Positions 47,054 through 60,440 of a stretch of 64,000 nt of DNA are shown one piece after another; position 1 is the first letter of the stretch, and the number at the start of each line of letters is the position of its first letter. The position numbers were made by a program, and so were the translations under genes. The notes beneath the pieces are model-generated. The model saw nothing but the letters and a program-made list of their open reading frames with translations, was not told where the DNA came from and ran no database searches. The stretch comes from Kryptolebias marmoratus (taxonomy: Eukaryota > Chordata > Actinopteri > Cyprinodontiformes > Rivulidae): NCBI RefSeq assembly GCF_001649575.2, contig NC_051434.1, positions 15,562,592-15,626,591 on the forward strand. The letters run 5' to 3'.

Positions 47054-48244
47054 AAGTAATGTTCCAACACTAGCACTACCTGAGGAGCTGGGAGTGGATG
47101 TTTCACATTTTATCTATTTTGAATTTTCACATCAGGAGATGTAATACGGTTCTGTATTGTTTTATTGTTGATTTTTCTTTCTTCTTTTTTTATCAAGTCA
47201 AGGTCAAGTTAAATGAAACAAACACCTTCTTGGTTTATATTTTGTGTTATTTTTTATGTTTTTGTTATATTTTTCTAAGTCAAGAGAAAAATACTTTCAT
47301 CAAGAAGAATAAATTTTCTGTTTGACATACAGCATGTAAAACATTGTTTTCAACTTAGATTGGATAAAACAGACAGCCAAATGTGACTTTTGAAAAAAAT
47401 TTAAAAAAAAATTACAAGTTACAAGTCGATAAATGTTTTATTGCTGTACATTAAACTCTCCCCAATGGCAAGTGTGGTTTAATTTTTGCTCTCTGCTTCT
47501 GGAAAATGTCTATATATTAAAAACAAAAAACATGTTGCTTTTTTGGTTTCTTGTTGTAGCAAACCTGTACTTAATTATGACTTACACATAACATTGTATC
47601 CCTACCAACTGTGCATATAAACTTTTATTAAAACAATAGGTTCCTAACTGGAAATATATAAGTTAATGTCTTCTTTGTTACCAGCTGTGGCTTCACTTTA
47701 AGAGGGTTAGCTTGTGGAAGGATGCTGCAGAGCAGAACCTGTTACGTCTTTCATGTTCTATTTACATTTAGCATTAAAAAAAAAGATTTTTTTTTATGCT
47801 AAAACTTAACAGATTCACAGTTTTTGTTTTATAGTTCAGTTCTGATACATGACTTTGACATCTGATTTCAATTCATTTTGTGTTAATATCTGCTTTTCTG
47901 AAATTGTCAGTGGTTTTGTAACTAAAGTATCAAAGAAAAACCTTGGTTCAGCCGGATTAGGAGTTGGTTTTTATCACTGACCTAAATCAGGGACACTGGA
48001 ACAAATACAAAATGAATGAATGTAAAACGAAACATTAAAAAAAGTATTCAACACAGCCATGAAGTTTCAAATTTTCTGCACCGAGACTAGACCTTAAACT
48101 CTCCGATGACATTTTGCCTTGAAAGCATTGGTGCTTGATTAAACAATGGAACAAAAATTATTTGTGCCCTAACATTTTTTGTTACTCCACATCTTTCTTT
48201 TTGACTTTGTATTGAAATAAATTAAAACTGAGGACAGAAAAATC
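47054..48244. other. Gene-free stretch
   Basis: AT-rich. A fragment reading taccagctgtggcttcactt (47680) may be repeat-derived. No gene. Confidence 0.4.
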
Positions 48245-48415
48245 CAAATTGTGATCTAAAGTTGAAGGTGGTAGTAGCTAAGAGTCAACCACAATGCATG
48301 TTCCAAGCGCCAACACATCTCATGTGAGATTATATTATTTTATTTTACCAAAATGACTATAACTCGAATCCTATTCATCACAAGATGATTTTAGTTTTAA
48401 AATCTAGCATGAAAG
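48245..48415 (+). repeat. Repeat family A relic 10 (right part only)
   Basis: aggtggtagtagctaagagt, caaccacaatgcatgttcca, aacacatctcatgtgagat and aaaatgactataactc, followed by the right end gcatgaaagccagtggctat. Confidence 0.7.
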
Positions 48416-50054
48416 CCAGTGGCTATATGCACTCTGTTCTTAAACTCCGCTACTCCAATTTCTCACCAAGATATTGGATATTGATTTGGTTTATTCTCTA
48501 CTTAGTAACTTGTCATGTGTAAGCATGTTTAATAAACCAGCCACTAGGGAGCACATCCCAGTGTATCTCTTTTAATGGTAAAGGTTTTGTCGAGAATGAC
48601 ATTCGGCATTAAACGGTTTTGCCAAAACTAACATGTGAGATTATGTAAGTCATACGATACCGGACTGATGGAGGCCTCCACCAGTGCTGTTGATAAAACA
48701 GACAAAAAAATAAAAATTGTAAGCACGATTAATTTGATTTGGACATTTTAAGTAACCTATGAAATCTGAGCTGCTTTCATATTTATTGTAACTGTGTCTT
48801 TCAAATTTAAAGAATCCAATTTTTAAATTAAATCTCACTTTTTGTGTGTTCCAAAAGCGATTTGTTCCAGCTCTTTGTTTGAGCACGAGTGACAAGATAA
48901 GATAATGAGTAAGAAGCTGAGCATAGATGATCGATGATTTACATTACCCTGCATGCTTAATTACATCCACTGAACCGGTGAAATTGATTTGTTAGACTTC
49001 TCACCTTATAGCCAGATGATGAGATTCAATCTAATTCTTTACTCCGAATATACCTCCCTTTGCTTTTGTTCATTTTGAACACCTCCAGAGAATATCTTTT
49101 TTCTTTATTTTCATTTTTCAACAACCACTCATAGCTATTACAGCCAACCATTTTTTTACATTTTTCTTCTGTTTCTTTTTTTTTTTTTTTTTGACAGAGT
49201 TTCCCAGAGTTGTGTCACTTTGAGCATGAAAAGATGCCTGATCCTTTTAAAAGAGAGCATTGTCTGTAGTCCTCTAACAAGGAGGCTTCACAAATACAAA
49301 GATGTACCAAGAGAGAGTAACAACAGAAAAAAAAGTGAGGATGAAACTTCAAAAGGAAAAGCACCAAGGTTGGAAAAAGAAAAAAAACAAAAAAAGTCAT
49401 TCAGTTGGTGCTCATACACTGGTCCCATGTCAACATCATGCCTGACATTAAGGACAGGGAATGATGCTTGTGATAATAGGAAGAATATTTTCACCCACTC
49501 CACCAGCAATCAGCGGAGAGAAGCTCTAATCAGAGAGCTGCTTGACTGCAAAAAGCTTTTTCTCTAATTATGCCCGTTCCTGATGCAGAGAAGGGTGGAT
49601 AACATGTCACTGGAGAAGCACTGAGCAGGAGTGGGGACTTTAAAACTTAAAAAAAAAATGCAAATAATTTTTACATTTACTTTTTTTGCCAGAAAAGGGA
49701 CACATTCTGACATTAGGCAGGTATCCCTGGACCCTTCTTATAGGAATAGATCAGAATTTTTTTTTAACCTTTGTTTTCTGGATTTGTTATAAGCAGTCAA
49801 TATCTTACCTACAGTTGAAAGGGTTTTGGGCAAAGTTTCTAAATAATTATTTTTTACATGTGGTTTTTAGCTCTTTGAAATTAAGTTTATTTTGACTCAG
49901 TTGTGGAGCTAACATCTAGTCCAAGTGGGTCAGAGACCAAAGTGAACCATTATCAAAATTTGTAAAGTTCAGTGTCATTAATGGTGTAATCAAAAATTGA
50001 CAGTGATGTAGAGGTTTATAAAATAGTAGTTCAATAAAATTTTAGGACATTTTT
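48416..50054. other. Gene-free stretch
   Basis: 48890-49060 has two overlapping GATA words (agataagataatg) and complex composition. A T-run lies at 49175-49192. The Lys-rich frame at 49220-49567 follows an acceptor-like tract but has no homology that I recognise. Confidence 0.4.
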
Positions 50055-50250
50055 GAGATTGGAGTTGAATGGTGGCAATCCACTTTAGTCTTGGTTCTGC
50101 TCAAACTAGCCATTAGCTCATCACGTGTTTACAGAATTACAGTCCAAATTCAAACTGAGGTAAGATATTAATTGTTCATAAACCCTCCACTGAATCCCTC
50201 TTCAATTGATATGAACTGTCTCTTTATTAGTTCTGAGTCCTTCAGTATCA
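50055..50250 (+). repeat. Repeat family B relic 2
   Basis: tggtggcaatccactttagt, ttggttctgctcaaactagc, tagctcatcacgtg, aaattcaaactgaggtaaga, tcataaaccctccactgaat. This is the longest family B copy here. Confidence 0.55.
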
Positions 50251-51639
50251 GGTAAGATATTGGCTGACCCTGCCAACAAAGCTTTATTTTTCTAGACAAA
50301 CATATAACCATATATGTTTGTCTGTTTGTTAAAAGCTTAGAAAGCATTTGGCTTTTTAATTATTAAAATACAGATGATATATACTTGTCCACGTACTACA
50401 TGGGGACAATAACTCTTCAAAGTAGCTTCAACACCAGCATAAAAGGCATAAAAACAATTAATCTAAACCAAACTGATAAAACTAAACTAATAAACAGTCT
50501 TAAACAGGACATATAACCTAGTTAACTTAGTTAAAGTGGTGTGTCTATGTCACATGCTACCTCAAAAAGTTGACTTTCCAGCTACATTATATGCAAATGT
50601 TTATATACAGTTTGCCATTTTGTAGTAATTATAGAATTTTATGACTAGAAGATTTTTTAAGCATATAAGTATGTTTAAAAAAACAGTTGGAAAGCAGTGC
50701 TTGTTTTTTCTGTAATTAAGTGTCATCACATTTTAGTAAAGATTGCCAGTTGCAGTACATTTCTAAGTAAATATTCCAACCAACAAGTAAACAAGTAAAC
50801 TTTGTGGATTTTCAAACCTCATTAGACAGATTTTCTGCACCAGAAACTATATTTTTGCCACGATTTCCCAAACAACAGCTTCTTTGACTCTGCACGCTTG
50901 AGCTGAACATTTTACAGATGTATTTGAATGACAATCTTATTCCATAAGAAAGTCTTTTTTCTTTAGGTAAATGCTTTGATAAAAAATAAAAACAAAAAGC
51001 TGTCTGCAAATCAGAGTAAGCTAAAACTGTCATCACGACTTCACAGATGACAGGGATAACACTTTGCCTGAGGACACTAGAGAAGTATGTGGGATCTACA
51101 CCCTGAAACATCCGACTCCTGGCAGGTAAAGAAAGTAAGACTGAACATCTCGTTGCAGCGTTCTGTTAGGAACATGTGTCCTGCCATTCACACTGACGTT
51201 CCTGTGACAGTTGTCACTAGAAGTATGATAGAGTGAATATTTTCCATCATTGATTTCATTTTTCTCTTTTTTTAAAGATCCTAATGTTTGATTAGAACAG
51301 AACGATCGTCTGCCCTATAATTATCTAAGTCACAGCAACACAGTCAATAACCACACAGAAATAACCTTTTGAAAAACTCCCTTTCTAGTTGGGGATGAGT
51401 GTGCTCAGTCATAAAAAGGGGTACCAAAATACATTTTTTGTCTTGTAGCATACAGTTTAGACTAGACTTAGTTTTAGTCAGCACAGTATGTGTACCTTTG
51501 TAAGGGCCTTGAAAGTATATTTATGTCCCTAAGTAGTACAACTGTAAAAAAAATAAAAATACATATACACTATGTACAGATCAGTGTTCAATATTATTAG
51601 ATTGTCTGTATTTGGAAGCAGAAGTCAAACTATTTTTAT
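50251..51639. other. Gene-free stretch
   Basis: Nothing recognised. Confidence 0.4.
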
Positions 51640-51772
51640 TGCCTACCACCAAAAGATGAGAGGCGGCCATTAATGTTTTTGCTTGTGTGTGTGTGTGTGT
51701 GTATGTTAAGGGGGCGTGGGGGGTCGATCGAGTGTCTGTTAACAAAACATCTCATGAACCACTGGGTCTCTG
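51640..51772 (+). repeat. Repeat family A relic 11 (head only)
   Basis: ttgcctaccaccaaaagatg, taatgtttttgcttgtgtg, a (GT)n run (51683-51703), then aacaaaacatctcatgaacc and actgg. The copy stops there and everything to the right is missing. Confidence 0.75.
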
Positions 51773-52539
51773 GTTAGCTAACATGCTAGCTAATGTGGTA
51801 TATGAAGTTAAATATAGTATTTAGCTGCTAACTTTTTGTTTTGTTTTACTTTGCTGTCTAATGTACATGGGCTGCTATAGTTTATTAAATTTAGTAATTG
51901 TAAAATCATGTGAAATTTTAATTGTGGCTAACTTTGTTAGCTAACTTTCTCTCCCTTTAACACATTAATATAAAACTGCAATCTTCCAATGCCACTCTGA
52001 GACCCTGTCGTTTTAAATGTCCACCTGTCAGAGGTCCCTTATGTTAGATATATGGACAAAGACAAACTAATCAGTTCATAATTTACTGTCTTCTCGCTGT
52101 GATTTGTGTTTAGTTGTGTTGTTGTTCATGCTCTACTGTACTAATGTAGTATAATTATTCTGAAAAATATAACACTTTCATTATTGTTTTTAGTTTTATG
52201 CAAATAAAAACATATAACATTTTTATTATCATCAATTCTATTCAGTTTCTTGTCATACCGAGATTTATATTAAGCACTTTAAAAATCAGAATGAATATTA
52301 TTAACTGGCTATTGTTTAGTTCATACTTAATCATGCTAAAAATCAGCAGCTAAATAATGAATATAATAAACAAAACAACGAATTTATGAAATGTATTATG
52401 CTCATCAATAGACTTATCAAACTGACTTATAAAAATAAAATAACTGACAATAAAAAAGACAACCTTCTTGTTAAATGATTTTGTTCCTTATCCAGTAATT
52501 GCAGCATTTTTAAAAATCATTCCATAATTTTATTTCTGA
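51773..52539. other. Gene-free stretch, very AT-rich
   Basis: Long AT-rich sequence without recognised elements. Confidence 0.4.
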
Positions 52540-52880
52540 AATTGCCTAGTGTGCTTTGTGAGCTGGTTGATCCCACTCCTGCAAATCAATCCTGCATTCC
52601 ACTGGTTACACATCTGTATATTGCATACTGAATTTTGACACCGAGGCACTCATTCTCTCTCCTCTCCTGCTAATCGATGAGGGACGGCTCTGCACTTGTT
52701 TAACCTGCCTGGCTCTTCCTCTCGAGCCTGAAGCAGGTGACACATTCCATTAATAAATAAATAAGCAGGGGAAAGAGGGGCACTCATCCCAGCACCAATG
52801 ATGCGACAATTATCTCATAGCAAACAACACTCTGCCACCACCTGCCACAGTCAAAGAAATCAATAGGTCTCAGGAAAAAA
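52540..52880. promoter_or_regulatory. Candidate conserved regulatory element
   Basis: A complex block between AT-rich flanks: ctgctaatcgatgagggacg, gcaggtgacacattcc, cattaataaataaataagca, atgatgcgacaattatctca, and two CACCTG/CAGGTG E-boxes. It could be an enhancer, but no conservation test is possible here. Confidence 0.22.
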
Positions 52881-54824
52881 AAAAAAGATTGAAAATGGAG
52901 AGAGGGATCTGCAGAGAGACAAAGGTGGAGGAGAAAAAGGGGACAGAATGGCCTAGTTCAAAAGCTGCAACTCATTATACTGTTAGGTTTAACTTCAGAA
53001 CTGTGGTACTTGTACTATTATTGTTCCCATACTCCATGCTACTTAGTCTGTAAAGCTGAAACTTATTTCCTAGCATTAGCCCTACCCTCTGGCCCCTAAT
53101 TCAAAGCTACAAGAGCAGTGGATAAAATATTCCACTACATTATGAGACAGACCCTCAAGACGTTGACATGTCATCAGTTGTCTTGGATTATTTTTAAGTA
53201 AATGGATATAATGTCATTATGCCCATATAGGTTGTTTAGCTTGCAACAGACTTTGTAATACAGTAAACTTAAGCTTTAAGCAGAGATGCCAAGACCCGGT
53301 CTAGGATAAGCAACAGGAAATGGATGGATGCTTTGTGTTTTGTTCGTTTTTTTTGTTTTTTTTTTTTGAGGGAAATAACCTAGTTGACTGAGTTTAGGTA
53401 TCTAACTTTGAGAGTGGTTAGAAAAGCATCAAGTTTAGACAGCCCAACTTTATTTGAAAAACAAGATGTCCACCCTCTTCTGAATGATGAGCTCTCCTGA
53501 CCTTTTATAATACTGATGTTTAAAAAGTCTGTTGTTTCTTTTTCTTCTTTTATTAAAATTCATCGCCTCTTGCTAAAAGAGCCCTTTTTCTGCTAGGTCA
53601 CTGTGTTGCAGTTTTAACAATAGTCCCATTGTGCACCAAAATTTGGTGAATTTTTTTTCTTTGCCAATATTTAAAAGCCTCCACCAGTAGTGTCTCTGCT
53701 TCACTCACACGCTTCACTTTGTGGTTTTGCAGTAATGGAAAAAAAATAAAAGCTTTGACAAACTCACTGTATACATCAAAGTCACAGCACTAGAGAACAA
53801 GTAGGTTTGACCAACTTTAAAATTCAGACCCACATACTTCTTTGACAAGTAAATTTAGAGCAATATGCAAAGTTTAATGCAGGATTAACGCTCGCCTAAA
53901 ATAGCAAGGTGTCAAACTAATTTTAACATTGCTCTGAATCTGGTGGCTGTGATAAGAGGTTCAGCTTAATAAGTTTTTAAAAGGATAATATTTTTAGTGT
54001 TGTGTTTACTTACACCACAATTGAAAAATTGCTGAAAATGCACACAATAAATAAATAAGTTTGCATACTGTTTAAGAAGGTGAAGTTCCAAAACCTGGAT
54101 GAAAATACACAACTAAACATTTAACAACTAAAGTATGTTACATTACATGTGGTTGTGATGTATCAACATACACATTTTATTAGAAAACATTATATTAATA
54201 AAAAATAATAAATATAATATACAATAATCTAATGAAACAGAAATAGACATTTAATAAAAGATATGTTTTAACTAGATAGCTCTTTGGATGACCTCAGTTT
54301 GGAGAATAGAAACAACAAAAAGACTTTATTGTCCTTGAACATTACAACAAAACTGCAGATGTTTCTGTAATGATGCAGTGACTTTAAGGGAAAAAAAAAC
54401 GTGAACACAGAACACAAAAGGACACCAACACAGTTGCATTTTAATAAAACATATAGTCTATGTGAAGTAGATTGCACCATTAGGACAGAAATTTTGAACA
54501 GAAACAGTGCGCCATGCTTCTGAAATGTTGCAGTTTTGATACATTGTTCAGTAGCTGGTAATTCAATACCATATTGCACATGGTTTGTCAGTTTGGTACA
54601 GGATAAATAAATCCACACAAGGTGGCGATGAGAGGATGTTCAAGTTCGCCACTGAAATTGCTGTTGGAAGGTGACTGAGTCCTTTTGTTTTGGTTTTTGA
54701 GGAACCTCCAAGAAGACAGCAGGTCAGACAGGTGGGATCCAGGGTGAGAGGATGCCCTTCAGGATGTCGTATGACCTGTTGATGCAGTGGGAGGTGGAAA
54801 CAGAGCTTTTTCTGATAAAACTGA
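52881..54824. other. Gene-free stretch
   Basis: Includes a LINE tail scrap at 53283-53332, a T-run at 53347-53366 and AT-rich sequence. No gene. Confidence 0.4.
53283..53332 (+). mobile_element. LINE 3' tail scrap
   Basis: The tracts gatgccaagacccggtctag and gataagcaacaggaaatgga, then tggatg, fit the last ~50 bp of the same LINE type as 12346-12830, in the opposite direction. Confidence 0.5.
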
Positions 54825-55060
54825 AAAGGTAACCATTAGTTTGAGTGTGGCCAAGACCAAAGTAGATTGCTGCTGTCACAACATTCTTTTTTTTTTTTTT
54901 TTTGGCCGCTCCCTTCTGCATGGGTCACCACAGCAAACAAACTTGCACAGATGATTTGGCAGGGGTTTTACGCTGGATGCTATTCTTGATGCAACCTGGG
55001 TTCAAACCCGCAGTTTCAGGATTGTGAGACTATGGCCGCTATGCTGCTGTCACAATACCA
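54825..55060. repeat. Family B scrap followed by a second fish repeat
   Basis: 54825-54885 is a minus-strand scrap of family B (gtggccaagaccaaagtaga, ttgctgctgtc). After a T-run (54887-54902) the sequence tggccgctcccttctgcatg, ggtcaccacagcaaac, gatttggcaggggttttacg and tgatgcaacctgggttc matches, from memory, a common repeat of fish genomes. Confidence 0.5.
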
Positions 55061-55164
55061 ATCCACAAAATCTAATAGTGATTCAAATGAATTTAATTTT
55101 TCAAAACTTAACATTGCATTACATGGTTATTTGCATAGAAATCTATAGTTATCTGCTGAAACAG
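55061..55164. other. Short gene-free spacer
   Basis: Nothing recognised. Confidence 0.3.
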
Positions 55165-55385
55165 CTGCTGGCTGTAGTACTTCCACTGTAGCCTAGGACA
55201 CTTCCAGCAGGAATATCATATTATTTATGTGACAGTAACTCCACTTGGTCTTAGCTGTTAGCGTGTCAGGATGTTTTCTAAATTCAGGCTGGTCAAAGCA
55301 GTGAGATACTTACAGCAGAAATTATTTGTTTATAAACTTTCCACAAAACCCCATTTCCAAATATTGGAAGTTTCACTTTAAGCCT
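55165..55385 (+). repeat. Repeat family B relic 3
   Basis: cacttggtcttagctgttag, cgtgtcaggatgt, aaattcaggctggtcaaagc, agtgagatacttacagcaga and tataaactttccacaaaacc. It overlaps in order with the copy at 50055-50250. Confidence 0.5.
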
Positions 55386-56559
55386 CTGTTTACACAAGAG
55401 CAATCACCTGGAAGCAATATAGATTTTTCAATGTTAATTGTGAAAAAGTTACATGTTTACAAGGTACTTCTGTGCCTGATGAATCTGCTGTAGTTTCCAT
55501 GCCAGACATTTTAGTCTCTCCAGCATGAAAGCAGTTACATCCAAATGGGTGAATACACGTACATTTGTTTGGACCAACAGTGAGGCTAGGTTTGCTGTGT
55601 TAAAGAATCTGATCGCCGTTGTCGTGTACATGAAAAAAACAGCATCGTGTAAACAGGGCCCAAGTCTGCAACCTTACAAACATTACTTAACTAACAAAGT
55701 CCTTCAAAGCAGGAAGACATTATAAATAGAAGTTTTGAAAACACAAACAGCAGTTCCTGTGTAGCAGTTTAATGTTAGAAAAAACAAAAAAATTAAGACC
55801 AAACTTACACAACCGACACTCTAAGGCATATTGACAGAAATCTGGACAAAGAGCAGAGGCGAGACAGAGTAGAAAATAAAGAGAAGGCTGAGGTACAAAG
55901 ATAAAAGGTGGAAGTGGCTGTGAGTAAGACTGCTTAGAAAAAACGAAACCGAATACCTCCTTAACATTGTGTGAGCCGCAAAAAGTAATTTCTTTCTGTA
56001 GGTGTTCGACGCCTATAGCCTCAGACAAAGACATTTAATCCAGTTTTAATGAAGGTGGAAAGACAGTTTAAAAAGACTGTTGTAAATGGCTTCAAGTTGA
56101 GACCATTTCTTTGCCAAGCCATTTTATGCATTTGGCCCATTAGGGTTTTTTTTTCTTCTTCTTCTTCTTTAATCCATTTAGTGTGAGAACTTAATGCGTT
56201 GAAAGGAAAACAGCATGGTGGTTATATTATTTTCCACTATATTTTCGAGGGCTTGTTTCCAGCAAACTGTGACATTTTAAGGCACAGATTTCAACACACT
56301 CTAAATCACATTTCAATTCATTGGGTTAGATTTTCTGACAGGCACAGGGCTTCCTGCTATATTCTACCCTGTGAAGAAGAATATTTGTGTTGCTTGAGAC
56401 TAACATAGGAATGTGTTAAAAAATCAGTTTTAGACAGTGACAGTTGTGCCGGAAAATTGCAACACAGATGCATTTAAGATTGTTGTGAAACATTTTTTTT
56501 AAATCCCAGTCTGTACACGACAACTGCAAAATGCTAATATTTGACCCCCACTAACCTAG
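55386..56559. other. Gene-free stretch
   Basis: A (CTT)n-like tract at 56153-56169. Nothing else recognised. Confidence 0.4.
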
Positions 56560-56800
56560 TACCTCATAGAGTAGCTGTCAGTGGGCTTTTATCGTTCATT
56601 TGATATTGATAAAAGCTGAAATAAAGGCAGTAGACTCTGAGCTCGCTTCCTCAAAGTCAGGCTGATGAGCCGTAAGGACTTGTCATTGTAATGAGCGAGC
56701 CTCATTATGAACCAAATCACCCTTTTCTCTTAGGAGCTCAGCATGAAGAGCACGCTTTTAGGTAATTAATCTCATACAGGGGGGTTTATAGATGCAACCA
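56560..56800. promoter_or_regulatory. Candidate conserved regulatory element with paired TAAT sites
   Basis: A complex block. It includes taatgag (56689-56695) and ctcatta (56701-56707), a perfect 7-bp inverted pair of homeodomain half-sites with a 5-bp spacer, and ggtaattaatctc near 56761. The texture suggests constraint. This is inference only. Confidence 0.27.
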
Positions 56801-59160
56801 CCAGTATCATACAATATTGTATGGGACCCCATTCGTTAATAAGACCCTTTAATATGTTTTTGAATTAAATGAGATCAATTAAGAAGTAGCAACAAAAAAA
56901 CAAATTGCAGTTTTACTTTTAACTGTTGCGGATTCAGTTCTTTAAGTGTAAGCAATATGCATGTTCAATAAAATGAATAGGCAAATAGAATAAAAATGTT
57001 GTTGGTTGTTTTGAACTGGCTTGATAAACAAAAGGGGTAGAGAATGTTGGTTAAAGCTGACAAAAATTAAACACCCTCCAAAGTTAAAGATATTTAAATG
57101 TCATGCAGGAAAACTGTCACTTTCTAAACTTCTGCTTTTTTTTCATTTTGACAACAATTTAGAGTATTACTTGAGCTGTCTTGTTTTGTTCACTTATCTA
57201 TGATTGCCAGTTCAGATAAAAAAAAATTAAAAAATCTTGGAAAATCTTGGACAATATAAAATCTCAGTTTTGGGAAAGCCTGTCATCCAGAGTTCTTGTG
57301 TGAAAATGAAATAATAAAATGGTACAGATGGGATTTCTACTTGTTACAATGAAAAGCATTTACTGCTAACATCAATGTTTAATGAGTCAAAGCTATGGTT
57401 ACTCAAGCTCCAACTCAGATTTAATTATTAACAGAACAATGCTGCTGACAGACAAGATGATGGGCAAAAAAGTGTTTTATAGAATGTCAAAGCTTGCAAT
57501 TTATCTGTTTTGATGCAGCCTTTGTGTAAATGTGCATGGAGATGGACGCGCAGCAGAGTGTGTTTAGATGAGGTTGATGACTGTACTCGATTTGGTGGCA
57601 TTTCCACACCTGTGCTGCCATCTGTGCCACTGCACCTCCTGTGACCGCTGTGTCTCCTGGCACACGAGTGTCATATGGAAACATTGATAAACACATCTCA
57701 TTTGCCTGTCCTCTGGAAGGAAGTGGCAAAAACTTTCATTTTTATGCTATGTAGAAAACTTAAACCAGGAGAAATAAGAACATGTTCAGGTTGGTTTATT
57801 TATTTATAAGAAACCTAAGAGAAAAAAATATATATATTGCTTTTTTTCTTTGGGAAGCAATTATTGGTAATGATAAAATATTAAAAACTATAAAATAACA
57901 AAGAAATCAAGTTTTTGGAAGTTGTCCCTCTAACTAAATTTGTATTTTTAACAGATTTTCAAAGAAGCTACTTGGCAATTATTGTGATATCCTACAGAAG
58001 TCAACAAGTAATAAATAAAATGCATATACAGTTCATGCTCAGGATTTTTTTATTTAATAAAAAGGCGCCTTTTCACATTACACTATAAATTGTATGACTA
58101 TCATTTTTTAATACAAAAACTAAAGAATTTTATAGTTTTCAAATGAACATTGTAGTAGTTTAGGGTAATGCATATTTGCTTTATTGTTAAAATTTGAATT
58201 TTGTACGAAGCTGACATAAACATTCAAAAATGAGTCAATGATTCAAAATTAATAGTGATTTACAGTAATTAATTTGAGCCCCATTTTGTGAAGGGGCAGA
58301 TTTTAATTGGGGGATGCGTTAAACGGTGCCTTTTTTTCTAATTTGTTTTACTGGGTTGTCCACAGCTGTCAAGACACTTTTGAGACTTTGCAAAATAACT
58401 AAATTTGGATAAATACAGTGGTTTAGATCATACTCAGCTGCCTGAAAGGAAAAAAAGGACCACCCCTTGGGATGTCTGTTCTGGGATCAATAGGTTCTAT
58501 TTAAGGCTAAACTAAAGCCACTCATTAAAATTCACCATTTGGTATGTTACTTACTCTTTTTACCAATGTTAAATTTTTCATGGCCAATAGCAGTTACCAA
58601 GCAACTAGGAGAGACTCCAAAATTTACAGATCAAACCTTTAGTGTCTGTAAGAATCATTTCTTAAATGATAATAAAATGGGAATTAGTGATTTAATTTCT
58701 GTTATGACAGATTTGTTTTTTTTTTAAACAAAGCAAAAATGTTTTGTCTTACATATCACATTTTAAGCTTTACAGAAACTAGTGGCCAGTATACACATCC
58801 ATTTGCACAATTATATGTGTGTGTGTGTGTGTGTGTGAGTATACATATACGTTGTGGTGTTTTTTTATGAGATAACACCTGACTATGTCATATCTGAATT
58901 CCATGGCCTATAGGTTTTCACCAAATGACCCTGTTACTCTTCTCCTCGCCTTCCAACATTCCAAACATCTTCGATATAAGCTCTTGTGTGGACTCTGGAG
59001 GTAGAGCTTTGATTCGGAGCTTCCCGTATGGGCTGGGATTCTGATGTTAATTATTAATTGTCTTTAAGGCTCTCTGTATGTCATGCAACATACATAAATA
59101 AAACCTGTTTGAGTGTTTTCATCTAACAGTGCCTGGAAATTGATTTTTTTTCCAGAACAA
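56801..59160. other. Gene-free stretch
   Basis: 57480-57720 has complex composition with caccacctg-like and cacctcctg words. (TG)n at 58815-58837. The rest is AT-rich. Confidence 0.4.
58815..58837. repeat. (TG)n microsatellite
   Basis: About 11 TG units. Confidence 0.95.
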
Positions 59161-59224
59161 CATGTATGTATGTATGTATGTATGTATGTATGTATGTATG
59201 TATGTATGTATGTATGTATGTATG
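59161..59224. repeat. (TATG)n microsatellite
   Basis: About 15 uninterrupted TATG units after catg. Confidence 0.97.
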
Positions 59225-59565
59225 AGCAGTCTGCATGCCTAAGTGCTTGATTTTATGCACCTATGGCCATGGGTGTGATTGGAACACCTAAGTTCAATGA
59301 TTTGGATGGGTGAGGGAATACTTTTGGCAATATAGAGTATCTTTGTACAGCAGTGCCTCTCTTTTTGCAGCTCTGCCTTAGGAGCAATTTCTGTTCATTG
59401 TCCTCCCAATGGTGAACACATAAAGAATAATAACTTACCAACTTGAGAGAGGTCTTCAGTTGTTTAAAGGTGTTGACAAGACATAGCTGGTGTTATTATT
59501 AGAAGTTGTTGATGAGTTTCCAAAGACAGTAATTAGTATCTAATTAAATTATGAATTTGATAGTG

Positions 59566-59735
59566 GGATCCATCCATGCGTCGATTATCTGCCGCTTGTT
59601 CCGAAGTTGGGTCATGTGGGCAGCAGCTTGAGCAGAGAGACCAAGACATCTCTTTCCACAGCCACCTCTTCCAGCTTTTCTGGGAGAATTCCAAGACATT
59701 CCCAGTCCAGCCGAGAGACGTGGTATTAGCAGACC
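59566..59735 (-). mobile_element. LINE 3' fragment, minus strand (second copy)
   Basis: gatccatccatgcgtcgatt, agttgggtcatgtgggcagc, tctttccacagccacctctt and attcccagtccagccgagag are in the order of the fish LINE 3' end also seen at 12346-12830. It covers only the last ~170 bp. Confidence 0.65.
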
Positions 59736-60239
59736 CATTTATTATGGGCACACACATAAAAACTAGTTTTTAAAGCCTGTTGATCTCAATGTGCCCATTT
59801 GGGACAGATTTATCAAACTCATAGCAGATAGGTAAGGCCAATCCAGGTGACTGCATGTGGAAAGCTCACAAGAAACAACATTGCTCATGTAATTTCCACA
59901 ATAAAAATGGGAACTATAGATGACAGTAGTTATGTCTACGTGACTAATATGGATGACTTTATGACTCTTTATGTCTTTTTTGTGTGTGCGTGTGTGTGTG
60001 TGAACACACTTCACTACAAGTTGTACACAAGGAGAAAAGTTTGCAATAGAAGCTTGACCTTTAATTCCATCTCCATGTAGTTCTAGCAAAAAAAAAAGAA
60101 AAAAGCCAGTTCAATGGTTTTTGTGAGATTTTTGTTTAAAGTGCCAGATCAACAATGGAGGAAGGTTAGTTACATCCAAGATTTTGTGCCTTAAGTGTCA
60201 ATGAAATTAGCTCAAGATAACATGATCACTGAAACAACA
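59736..60239. other. Gene-free stretch
   Basis: A (TG)n-like run at 59981-60002 and an A-run near 60090. Nothing else. Confidence 0.4.
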
Positions 60240-60440
60240 AGAAATAAATCCATTAATGTAAGCAGCTTTGCAGTCTGGTTTGCCAGATAAGCTATGCTAA
60301 TTGCAAATATGGTGCCACAATTCCACACTATGACAGTAATCATCAGCTGGCGGCCTCTTGACTATTCTGGTTCATGAGCTCATTCCAATGACACTGTAAA
60401 GTGTTAATATTAATAAATTATGCACTACGAAATACAGGAA
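60240..60440. promoter_or_regulatory. Candidate conserved regulatory element with octamer
   Basis: Contains atgctaat (60294-60301), an exact POU octamer variant overlapping attgcaaat, and nearby tccattaatg, cagtaatcatcagctg and gttaatattaataaatta. Balanced composition and no repeat. Confidence 0.25.

Noticed and set aside
49220..49567. 115-codon Lys-rich frame after an acceptor-like T-tract
   Set aside because: The acceptor-like tract is a plain poly-T. The residues follow A-rich composition and no family is recognised.
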